Assembly: GCF_042686025.1 (NCBI RefSeq)
Contig: NZ_JBHUOZ010000003.1
Span: 930,001-994,000 of the forward strand
Length of the DNA stretch: 64,000 bases
Direction of reading: 5' to 3'
DNA from: Terrimonas rubra
GTDB taxonomy: Bacteria; Bacteroidota; Bacteroidia; Chitinophagales; Chitinophagaceae
Part shown: one piece after another, positions 22,501-31,000 of the stretch
Layout of the letters: the number at the start of each line of letters is the position of its first letter
How positions within the stretch are numbered: the first letter of the stretch is position 1
Notes under the pieces: model-generated
What the model saw: only the letters and a program-made list of their open reading frames with translations
What the model was told of the DNA's origin: nothing
Database searches by the model: none
Translations under genes and position numbers: made by a program

Positions 22501-24074
22501 GGGTCTGGAATAATGAAATTACCCGCATCAATTCTCATGGTATGGAGTTGGAAACAAAAAATGCGTTAGGTATTTATACATCTGCTCAATACGGATATGC
22601 TAAAAATATACCTATGGCAATTACAAATAATTCGAGGTTTGAGCACCAGTTGTATGAAAGTTTTGAAGATGTTGCGTATACGGAATCTATTAATAATGCT
22701 ACTGGTATTTATTGTCCTGATTATAGAAACTCTCTTTTTGATAAAGCCGCAATCACTTTTGCAGAAACTGCCGGAATTAAAGCACATTCGGGAAAAAATG
22801 TGTTCAAGTTGAATCCCTCCGTATCTTATAATAAAACTATTGGTATAAGGCATAATCCTGCCGACTTTGCATTGGAATATGAAACCAATACTGCCAGTAC
22901 ATTGGTGAATATAGGCGGCAATATTACCGGAACACAAGTCATACCTTCGAGTTTAACTCCATATCCGGCACCGTATATTGATGGGGTAGAAGGAATGTCA
23001 ATGCATTTAGGCCATATCTCTTTGCCTGCGACATATGCCGGTGTTTCTCCCTATTATCCAAGCCAATACATTTATGCTGCCTCGGGCACCTATAACGTAA
23101 ATGGAGAACAGTATATCAAAATAAGTAAAGACGATATTTATTCTTTCGAATTGGAAATTAATAATCAAATCGGGCATAACATATCATATTTAGAGACATC
23201 TTTTATGCCCGAAGACTTTGCTGTAAGTGCTATCTGGGACATCGATCTCGGATATGGTGCTACGGTGAATCAAAATATAGACGCAGGATTTACTATCTAT
23301 GATGCGGATATGAATATAGTTCCTGCTAATCTATCTTATATGCGTACGGAAGGTCATCTGGCGAAATTTTATGGACGAGTATGTTTGAAGCCCGGTATAT
23401 ATAAGGTAAAGTCTAGTGTACAGAATTTTGCAAGTCAAAGTATGGTTACTTCATCAATGGGGCCTTATGTTGGAGACATGCCTCCCGCGATTATAAAACT
23501 AAAATTACCTTTCACTGATCCGCTTCCTGTGTTTAAAAACCTGACTGCCAGTACTTGTACTTATGATAAGCCAATTGAGGGAAAAGATGAAATGTTGAAT
23601 GCAAATTTTGCTATACCCTTAGGGGAGAAAATGTTGTTTAGTGCTTGGGTAAATGCGCAGGACTTTGGAGAAATTAGAGTGGAGATTTATTCTGATGATC
23701 CAAGTGCTGATATTGTAGAAATTTATCCAGATGGACCCTCTATTGACGGGTGGAAAAAAATCGAGGGAATATTTACTATACCAACAGGTGCTACACAGAT
23801 TTATTTTTCTGTATTAAATTCCCACCACGAACCTGGTTATTTAGATGATATACGCATTCATCCGTTCAATGCTAATATGACAACTTATGTTTACGATCCG
23901 GTGAACTTAAGATTGACCGCTCAGTTAGATGCTAATAATTACGCCACCTATTTTGAATACGATGAAGAAGGTGGGTTAGTGAGGAAAAAATTGGAAACAA
24001 TTGAAGGTGTGAAAACAATAGAAGAAACGAGAAGCGCAAAGCAAAAAAATATCACTACAATTCAAAATCAATAG
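16539..24074 (+). CDS. Giant RHS-like surface protein (2511 aa)
   Basis: A signal-like N terminus (IWLFIVFYLNCISPLYASA) precedes the domain often seen at the start of Bacteroidota RHS-type giants: VNLFTGDFSYNIPLLDVDGYP, NSGIGMEQEASWVGLGWNIN. The middle is a long array of beta-rich sequence. Residues ~1735-1900 look like a galactose-binding/CBM4-9-type jelly roll (NGDFSNGNTGFSS, GNDFAIDDISF). A second such module near 2340-2440 ends YLDDIRIHPF. The tail TYVYDPVNLRLTAQLDANNY, EYDEEGGLVRKKLE resembles an RHS/YD motif. There is no core motif and no toxin tip. It lies 4 bases after the FN3-like gene and 17 before the next, so it is part of one operon. It may form a shell or surface scaffold for the RHS toxin, by analogy with paired TcB/TcC proteins (inference). 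Base composition is much lower in G+C than in the flanking genes. Confidence 0.75.
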   Translation: MIQRLASCYTKPIAIWLFIVFYLNCISPLYASAKTNLEDRMFLSYISQQKKVLLGGSQPVFFGEENKIMKGIRPYSSNINDQVLNRNDKTFFIGGPTQPEMSSFKSAGTSNMVNLFTGDFSYNIPLLDVDGYPVNIFYNSGIGMEQEASWVGLGWNINPGTITRNMRGVPDDFNGSEQMVQEQAIKENNTWGGKLGSDVEVIGIKNLLGLSIGNEFGVSINNYLGPEIELGLSAGVSFKLANLAGSDKTVNNATLQTRLGASASLSSRNGLTINPNISLSSRISSAVGTYNAGVGVTTSYNSRTGIKSLQLYEQTSMSYSTRKEVAGVAPDGKPYSFIDTKEKGGFSNALRGTSISFNKPSYVPAIRMPITNSAWATQFEMGLGMFGITGSGRIEVYRQKSEIAASDRVQRKPMVGYMYAHKAMGNRDAIMDFSRFNDKEVTPKTPVISVPQYAYDVFTISGEGTGGTIRAYRTDHGYVRDNKTRSKDNSFSLGVDIAVPGHVGANFNMVKTPATSGDWEDGNLLRVANAFKDDGDLLNERVYFKNPGEISVIDAGQFNKIGGLDLVRYKLGGDAAKPVVLPVLERFHEDGRDKGLVDMPAVVQVDERKKRTQVINVLTAEEATVTGLEQYLKSYSPTPTDANLAGDTLAYTVKSRMEDEVGKKPHHISEIDVLETDGKRYVYGLPVYNIVQKDYVFTVSGAADENDLVNVTEAESFYNRGFPDNRDGYVLNSITPAYAHSFLLTGLMSPDYVDVTGNGISEDDLGTAVKYNYTKSESTYKWRTPYSVTGVKGHFNGGKLTEEKDDKALVSYGERESWYLHSIESKTMLALFTIENRNDAKGVLSEFEGINASDNSNKRLKKIDLYNKSDIRKNGLANAKPVKTVWFEYDYSLCSNAPGYAGDVGPHMGKLTLKEIYFTYNGQTRASKNKYVFQYDNSPGYQVNATDRWGNYKPKSQNPQGLKNSIHPYAKQEQVAANENASAWNLSKILLPSGGQLEVDYESDDYAFVQDRRATVMMPISNFGRDNIKTANRLYDLPSRFKVDDNDKVYLTVPVACANANEVYQKYLLGIEQLAFKLAVHMPKGLEYITMYAYIESFGIGDDNNTIWIQLKKVDGYSPLSLTAIEHLREHLPGQAFKSYESSPTDSKFAQLLSTINGMLQEMDGAFENPVKFLRGEGKAQTVDLSRSFVRLNNPTGIKYGGGHRVKAIRLKDNWKAMTNQYTSVYGQKYEYTTTEVFNGITRTISSGVASYEPSIGGEENPFQEMLQIANRIPLGPASYESIEMPVLDAFFPSPLVGYSKVTVRSIKSGQLSPRNEQKTRSGTGRQVTEFFTAKDFPVKYSYTNIDPTSDMQKHEASKFEFFQKWSFDSRAISQGFKVEINDMHGKMKSQSTYGDVDAETRISYTENYYRNTGEKGFDEKFDFVYKDLGGEIMPGNLGIEVELMTDTRQFSVNSNSLNIQAQVDWMLPGPFPFWMPFIWPVVASSENHYRAVTVAKVINYHSILDSTVVIDKGSAIRSRNIIFDSETGGVIVTRTNNAFEKPVYQTNYPAWWAYSGMGLAYKNINGVFRNVTLTEGKITDGIEAHKLKDYFESGDELLISGGETPLSACSENFLPSGSNRIWVMDKNKNTSSLSNVTPDFIFIDEKGVPYSRNNVSIKIVRSGKRNILTAPLADFTSLSSPESLVNETRKLTFDYALNKKVLSASAVVYREKWQVDRDIIKKFVEVDVPAKPQGDNIIVNGDFSNGNTGFSSDYSYYPSNYTTGGEGRYSIRTSSGGWFSGVSSCNDHTSGSGNMLVANGHLVTGRAVWRQTVAVEPNKEYELLLYAQSVNTSNSPKLRVSINGVQVGPLLTLGNSACFWNFLTGRWLSGNATTAQIEIYNTTLIAAGNDFAIDDISFYSLAEPACKKEEVEDCNGYFEKSINPYRKGLLGNFRANRNMVFYGDRIQTQTTIASATKLSTDGALKEFVSFWNFNSYHNLIPSTSYKWVWNNEITRINSHGMELETKNALGIYTSAQYGYAKNIPMAITNNSRFEHQLYESFEDVAYTESINNATGIYCPDYRNSLFDKAAITFAETAGIKAHSGKNVFKLNPSVSYNKTIGIRHNPADFALEYETNTASTLVNIGGNITGTQVIPSSLTPYPAPYIDGVEGMSMHLGHISLPATYAGVSPYYPSQYIYAASGTYNVNGEQYIKISKDDIYSFELEINNQIGHNISYLETSFMPEDFAVSAIWDIDLGYGATVNQNIDAGFTIYDADMNIVPANLSYMRTEGHLAKFYGRVCLKPGIYKVKSSVQNFASQSMVTSSMGPYVGDMPPAIIKLKLPFTDPLPVFKNLTASTCTYDKPIEGKDEMLNANFAIPLGEKMLFSAWVNAQDFGEIRVEIYSDDPSADIVEIYPDGPSIDGWKKIEGIFTIPTGATQIYFSVLNSHHEPGYLDDIRIHPFNANMTTYVYDPVNLRLTAQLDANNYATYFEYDEEGGLVRKKLETIEGVKTIEETRSAKQKNITTIQNQ

Positions 24075-24091
24075 AAATAAGATTATAGTAT

Positions 24092-24973
24092 ATGAAAAAT
24101 ATAAAAAATAAGACCCAAGCTTTTTCTCTGTTGCCAGGCAAGAAACTAAAATGTTATTTAGTCTTTTGTTTTCAATTTCTTGGTATTTATGGGATGGCTC
24201 AACAAGTTGATTCTTTGAAATTGTACAAAGACTTTCTTTCTGTTTGTACACAATATCAGGTTGCTCCATTGCAATTACGCATAACTTATAACACCCAGAC
24301 AAATTTAGTTGTGAATGCACACGATACCTCGACGGTGACAGGTTATTTCCAGCTTTCGCAAAATGGAGATGCCTATATGCGTTTTGGTGAAATGGAACAA
24401 TTGGTGACTGATACACTGGCTTTTTGGATAAATCATACACTCAAACAGGTAATAGTGGATAGGAATGTTACAGATGCCAGGAACCGAATTAAAATGTATA
24501 CAGGAGGATTTTCATCCGATTCATCTATAAAGAATCTGGTAACCATGTTTTCGGCCAATCATTCAGTTATAAATAGTAAATCACTTGAAAAACTGGAAAT
24601 ATTGTCCAGGGAGAAATTAGCATATACAGATCAATCGAAAAGAAGTATAAATGTTTTATATAATAGCCAGACAGCTGAACCGATTGAAATAACAACTGTT
24701 AGGAGAACGCTTATCCCCATTGCTCAGGAAGATAGTGCTGCATTTCTTAACAAGTATGGGCGACATGGCGCTACGGTTTCTATACCGAAAGTTGGACTTT
24801 GTTTTGTGAGAGAATACAAAGGAGTATATACTTATCAGGATATTGGGCATAAGGCCGGATTGTCTATGCCTTTAAAGTTGTCTGATTATCTGGTGAAAAA
24901 TAACAGCGGAAGTTTTGTACTGGTACCCGGTAAGAGTAATTATACATTAAAAGACATGGATCTTACCGATTGA
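24092..24973 (+). CDS. Exported 293-aa protein of the toxin island
   Basis: It starts with a basic stretch, then a hydrophobic segment (CYLVFCFQFLGIYGMA) and AQQVDS, a probable signal peptide. The remaining ~250 residues are mixed alpha/beta with long strands, including YFQLSQNGDAYMRFGEMEQL and AFWINHTLKQVIVDRN. This layout is reminiscent of LolA/LolB-like periplasmic carriers, but I cannot claim membership. The gene lies 17 bases after the giant gene and 74 before the RHS gene, so it is almost certainly cotranscribed. A chaperone or adaptor role in exporting the giant proteins would fit; that is inference. Confidence 0.65.
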   Translation: MKNIKNKTQAFSLLPGKKLKCYLVFCFQFLGIYGMAQQVDSLKLYKDFLSVCTQYQVAPLQLRITYNTQTNLVVNAHDTSTVTGYFQLSQNGDAYMRFGEMEQLVTDTLAFWINHTLKQVIVDRNVTDARNRIKMYTGGFSSDSSIKNLVTMFSANHSVINSKSLEKLEILSREKLAYTDQSKRSINVLYNSQTAEPIEITTVRRTLIPIAQEDSAAFLNKYGRHGATVSIPKVGLCFVREYKGVYTYQDIGHKAGLSMPLKLSDYLVKNNSGSFVLVPGKSNYTLKDMDLTD

Positions 24974-25047
24974 TAAAAGAGTCCTTATGATGGTTCATGT
25001 CACTTCTGAAAATTAGATATTTAATCTTTATTTTTTAAAATTGGCTT

Positions 25048-28000
25048 ATGTATAAAAGCTATATTCAGCATATCGGTATTTTTTTTAAGTCGAATAATTT
25101 ATTTAAAGGCTTAAACAATATTATCTGTTTTTTCTTTTTTTCTTTTATAGCTCTGGCAGATATCGCTGTTGGACAAAATACTGTGCTAAAAGATGGTGGG
25201 GTACAAACTGTTGTTAAAAAGACAATGTTTGGACCTACTGCAGTGCCTAGTTCAGATATAGTTGCCTGGGGGAGTGGTGCCAGTTTATCAAATATCCCGG
25301 TAAGACAAACAGAGTATTCAAGAAAGTTTAAAAATATTATTAGTTTTTTTATAGCAGAGGAGAATACGATTGATTATTTAAATGATTTTGTGGCGAGTGT
25401 TGATCTGGTTATTAATTATAAAGCATCTCAGTCGGATGTAGCATACAAAACTTTCACAAAAACGCTAACCATCGATTATAAAAAAGGAGAAGGACAGTTA
25501 TCTGATGTGCGTCAATATATTCATTTTGAAGGGGCTGAGAATGTTGAGGTAGTTGTAACTCCTAATTTTCCTTCAGGTGGGCCGGATTACAGGAATATTC
25601 TGGTGCTTACCAATGAAATTCAGGTTACAAGATATTTTACGCTTAGTAATACGCCTTTTACTTTTTTACACCCGCTAAATGTCCCTTCAGCATCTTCAAC
25701 CCTTCCTTCCGGAAGTGATGTATTAAATGTAGCCTGGAGTTTTCCTTCCAATCCTGGTAATAGCGCTATTCAGTTGGAGTGGTCATGGTTGGAGAATGAA
25801 CTGGAATCTAATTATCATATTGGAGGCTCCTTTACAACAGGAAGCAAAGAAAAGTTATTGTCAAGTGGCGCTACCCGCGTTGAGCTTGGCAATGCTGTAA
25901 CTAACTACAGTATTCCCATGTTGTATGACGGCGACGGGAAGATACACTACAGGGTACGGGGGATTAACATGTTATATGATGGCTCCAGGTTATTTGGCCC
26001 CTGGTCAACAATTCAATCGATAAGTTTTGGAGGACATGCTAACGATCTAAACTGGCAGGCTACCAATGTGTTTGCGGAAGAAGGAAAACATAAAACCGTT
26101 ATTCAGTATTTTGATGGTTCTTTCCGTGGCAGACAGACTGTTACACGTGATAATACCACACAGCTGACCGTTACAGCAGAAACATTATATGATAGGGAAG
26201 GGCGGCCCGCTGTGCAGGTTTTGGCTGCTCCCGGAATTAATAATGTGATTGCATACCGGGCAAACCTGAATAAATTTAATAGCCCTGATGGCGGCCCGAT
26301 ACAAACAGATAATGAAGATCATTCATTGTTTTTTGACTATCAGACAACTGTTGGCCCCAATACTCCTTCACTGCAAACAAATGAAGGAAGTGCATCGGCT
26401 TATTATAGTCCTGCCAATCCTGATAAATCAGGAGTTAATAAATACATTCCAGATGCTGAAGGGTATCCTTACTCGCTTACCCGTTACACACAGGATGGCA
26501 CCGGCAGAATTGCCGCCCAAAGTAGTGTTGGCGCACCCCTGCAGATGGGAAGTGGAAAAGAGATGAAATTTTTTTATGGAGCTCCAACCCAGGAAGAATT
26601 GGATGCTTTGTTCGGAACTGAAGTCGGAGATAGAAGTCACTATTTTAAAAATATGGTGAAAGATGCAAATGGGCAAATGACTGTTAGTTATGTAGATAAT
26701 TTGGGAAGGACAATAGCAACAGCATTGGCAGGTGGTCCTCCTTCAGGTCTTAACTCTTTGAATGTAACTGATAATAATGATTATTTTAATCAGTATCATA
26801 CAAGTTCGGTAACGTTTAATTTATTAGACGCAAATACCAACAGGGTAAAAGGAAATGTGATTGAATCTGTTTCTACATTATTGGTGCCGGCCAGTACTAA
26901 TTATGAATTTACTTATACATTAACACCTGGGTCATTAGAAGTTAATACATGTGAACTTGGCGGGCAAGGAAGTATCTCTTCGCCTATTTGCTATGAATGC
27001 TTGTATGACTTAGAATTTAGTATTTTTGATGAATCTGGTAGTGCTACAGTCCCGGTAATGGTAAAGAAATTTAGTAACCTTAGTGTTACACCGGATTATG
27101 AATGCTCAACCCCTGCGCGGTTATTTCAGGATAGTGCCAACCTTTCTTCCGGGCGCCCCTCGGCTATCAGTTTCTCAGAACTTTTACTTGCTGGTTCTTA
27201 CAGTGTAAGAAAAACACTTTCTTTAAGTGAAAAGTCAATGCAGGCCTTTACAGAAGATTTCCTTACTAAAGGTGTGTGTACATTAAGTCTTGATTTGTTG
27301 ATTGATTCAGTATTCCAGGAATTAAAACAGGTGACCGATTGTGACGCTCCTCCACTGTCTCCTGAAGCTTCGTTAGCGGCTTCATGTACAAGTTGTATTG
27401 CAGATTTAGGAACACCAAGCACTTTTCAAACGACTTATCTTCAGCGAATTGGTTATACAGAACCAGGAGAATTACCTGATTATTTAAAAGCTGAAATTGA
27501 AACTGCGTATAAAAATGCAGAAGCCGTGTGTAATCTGATGTGCGGTGAAACAGCGCTTCAAACAGTTAATAAACGGCAGCTTATGCTGGCCGACATGATG
27601 CCCTTTACCGGTCAATATGCAAAAAGTGAAGTGGGTACTGGTACGATGTCGAGGAAGTATAATATTTTTTCGACTTATTCTGCCACTCCGCCGTTTTATA
27701 AAAATCCGCGAAAGCTTAACGGTGACCCCGGTGGCTTTTATTTAGATATAAGAGGTGAAAAAGATCTGCTTATTCATACAACCCCCGCAATACTTAACGA
27801 TATGAGTGTTGAGGAATTTGAGTTTCGCTTTCAAAATGAATGGGCCGCTTCTTTATTGCCTTATCATCCTGAATATCAGCGGTTGCTTTTTGTAGAGGAA
27901 AACATGGAAGAAAGTTATATCTGGGCAAATAAATTTTTTAGAACACGGCTTTATAATGATGCAAGTACTGAAGGGTATTTATTTGAGAATGCTACACAGT

Positions 28001-31000
28001 TAGCCGCTAAGGACGATTTTTTTGCTATTCCAACGGCTGCTGATGAAAAAAATATAATGGAGGGGTGGCTGACTACTGAGTACAAAGGAGGTTTAAATCT
28101 GTGGCAGTTCGCTTATTTCCAGGCTATTTGCACCCGTTTACCTATGGGAGCATCTTGTTTCAAACCTTCCGGCCCATCTGCTTTTTCTTCTTTGCCTGCG
28201 GCTGATCGGGATTCAGTGTGGAAAAAATTTAAGGGTTTATATCTTCAGGCCAGAATTGAGCTAATGGACCGTTATATAGTTAGAATGAGGCCGCTGCCGG
28301 CAAGCGATGAAAATGATCTGGTGGCCCAGCATTTTATACTTCGCTTTCCAAGAGATCATCAGCAACAGGTTACACAGTATGGTAATAATTCCGAGGATCC
28401 TGATGGATGGAATTTCTGGCCTTCAACCCCTTCTCCGGATGGAAGGCCTAATTTGCCTCCTGATTGGGATACACCGGCTGCTATGCAACAAGAATATACG
28501 GAACGATGCCAGGGGTATATTACCCAATGGAAAAACTCGCTGTTACAATGTCCGCAATTGGCCGGTCATCCGGATAAGAATACTATTATTACTTCCATCA
28601 CAAGCCAAATGGTAGAAGTTTGCAGAAAAGGTAGTAATGAAGCTAATCCTTATGGCGCTTCTACAGTTGCGCCTGCCACACCGGTTGATGCTTCTCCCCG
28701 CAGTTTTGAGGAAATTATTAATCAGGTTTTTACAACTTATGGTATAGCGAAAACCGATGTGTGTAATCCATTTGTGATTGAATATCCAAAACCTTATGGT
28801 GCGGGAAGACCTGTTATAGGACCGGTTGTTACGGCTATTGATAGTTGTAATTGCAGCCGTTTTAATACTATAAAAAGTGAAGCCGTTATTGCAGGTAAGA
28901 ACCCGAATGAGTTAAATTCGTTAAATGAGTATTTAAGCCAGCAATATGGTGATACCTTAACAACAGGTTTATTTGCAGCGCTAAACAGGTGTAACGAAAT
29001 AGGTACCCAATATACGATCAATTGTGAACAGCAATATACAGAAGTATACTACGAATGTCATCTCCCCGGACCGGTTTGTGATCTTCCATTTAATGCAAGG
29101 GCGGCAGGTGTAGATACAACCATGGTTTTAAAAATGGATGGAAATGGTAAGGTTTCCCTTGTAGAACAGCCTTGTGATGGGCCGGGTGGGCCGATAGGAG
29201 AAATTGATCCTGATCCCTGGAATCCCGGTGGTGGTGGTAACTGTTGTAACGGGATGGTTTGGGATTCTTATCTTGGTACATGTGTATGGCCTCCTATGTG
29301 TGGTCCAAACGAAGTGTATAATTATAATACAGGTATGTGCGTTCCTGTTGTTCCCTGTGAAATAGGGTATGAATATGTGCCCGGAGTGGGATGTGTACCT
29401 ATTGCCGAGCCTCTTTGTAGTGGTCTTTGCCCGGACGGAATGTTGTGTGATACTGTTACTGTAGACCGGGTATACCTGACTGCGGGAGAACCCATGCCGG
29501 CATTTATGCAATGTGGATATACCAATGTGGACAAATGCCTTACCTGCAGCCAGGTAAAAAACTTAATTGATGAATATAAGTCAATTTTTCCTGCCTTGCC
29601 CTATAATGTGGCGCCGGTATTAGATGCAGATAATTTAGATATTGACCAGGTGCAATACAATAAATCATTTGCACGGTTTATGAATTTCCGAACCGGCTTT
29701 AGTTATACCTGGTCAGATTATCTGCAGGCCATTCAAATAGCAGGATGTGAGGTAACGGCTGGTGGTTCGCAGGTGGTAATTTGTCAAAAGGATAAGCCGT
29801 TAACAGATGCAGGAGATAGGTTTTCCTTGGAGGACCCCTGCCAGCAAACTTATGAAAAAGCAGTAGCTATTGCCACCCAGCTATATAAATTCCGTTTGCA
29901 ATGGATGAGAGTAAATTTTGAAAAAAGATACCGCGAAAAATGCCTGGATGCAGGTAAGGATGAAACTTTTACAGTAAAGTTTATTCCACAGGAATATCAT
30001 TATACTTTATACTATTATGACCAGGCAGGAAATTTGGTAAAAACAGTACCGCCTGCCGGTGTAAAGCCGGATTATAGCACGGAATACCTGGCTGATGTAA
30101 AATTAAAACGACAAACCGTTGGAGAGAGAGTTCCTGAACACAATTTACTAACCCAATACAGGTACAATAGTTTAAACCAGGTGGTAGCCCAAATAAGCCC
30201 GGATGCAGGGATCAGCGAATTTTGGTACGATAAACTGGCAAGACTGGTGGTAAGTCAGAGTGCCGTGCAACGTGTAAACGATAAGTATAGCTATACGTTA
30301 TACGACGAGCTGGGTCGTATAAAAGAAATAGGGCAAAAGCAACATCTTTATGATATAATGACCCAGGGTACAAGCCAGGACCCTGTTGAACTGGATGCCT
30401 GGATAAACAGTTCGGGTACAAGGGACCAGCTTACACAAACTGTATATGACCAGGATTATACACTTACTATTGCTGATCCGGCCCTCAGTGGTAAAATAAT
30501 GCAACGGAATTTACGCAATCGTGTAAGTTATAGCCTGGTGAAAAACTTCAGCACAGATACCTGGTACACTCATGCCACTTTTTATACTTATGATATTCAT
30601 GGCAACGTAGATAAATTATTGCAGGATTTCAGGGGCGTGGTAGGATTACCAGCTACCAGCCGTTTTAAGCAGGTGACTTATGACTATGATTTAATAAGCA
30701 GTAAGGTGCGAATGGTCGCTTATCAAGCCGGTGAGGCAGATGCTTTTTATCACCGCTATAGTTATGATTTGGATGATCGTATTATGAAGCTGGAAACCAG
30801 CCGTGATAAAGTATACTGGGAACAGGATGCAGCTTATAATTATTATAAACATGGAGCACTGTCAAGAATTGTCTTAGGACAACAATTGGTACAGGGTAAT
30901 GATTATGCCTATACCCTGCAAGGCTGGCTTAAAGGTGTGAACAGCAGTAACCTTACAACTGGAACTGATATGGGTGGTGACGGGCATACAGTTGCACCGA

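Noticed and set aside
28794..29534. Several minus-strand ORFs of 63-127 codons inside the RHS gene
   Set aside because: They are antisense shadows of a clear coding frame; their His/Pro/Thr-rich products reflect the complement of Gly/Val/Tyr codons.
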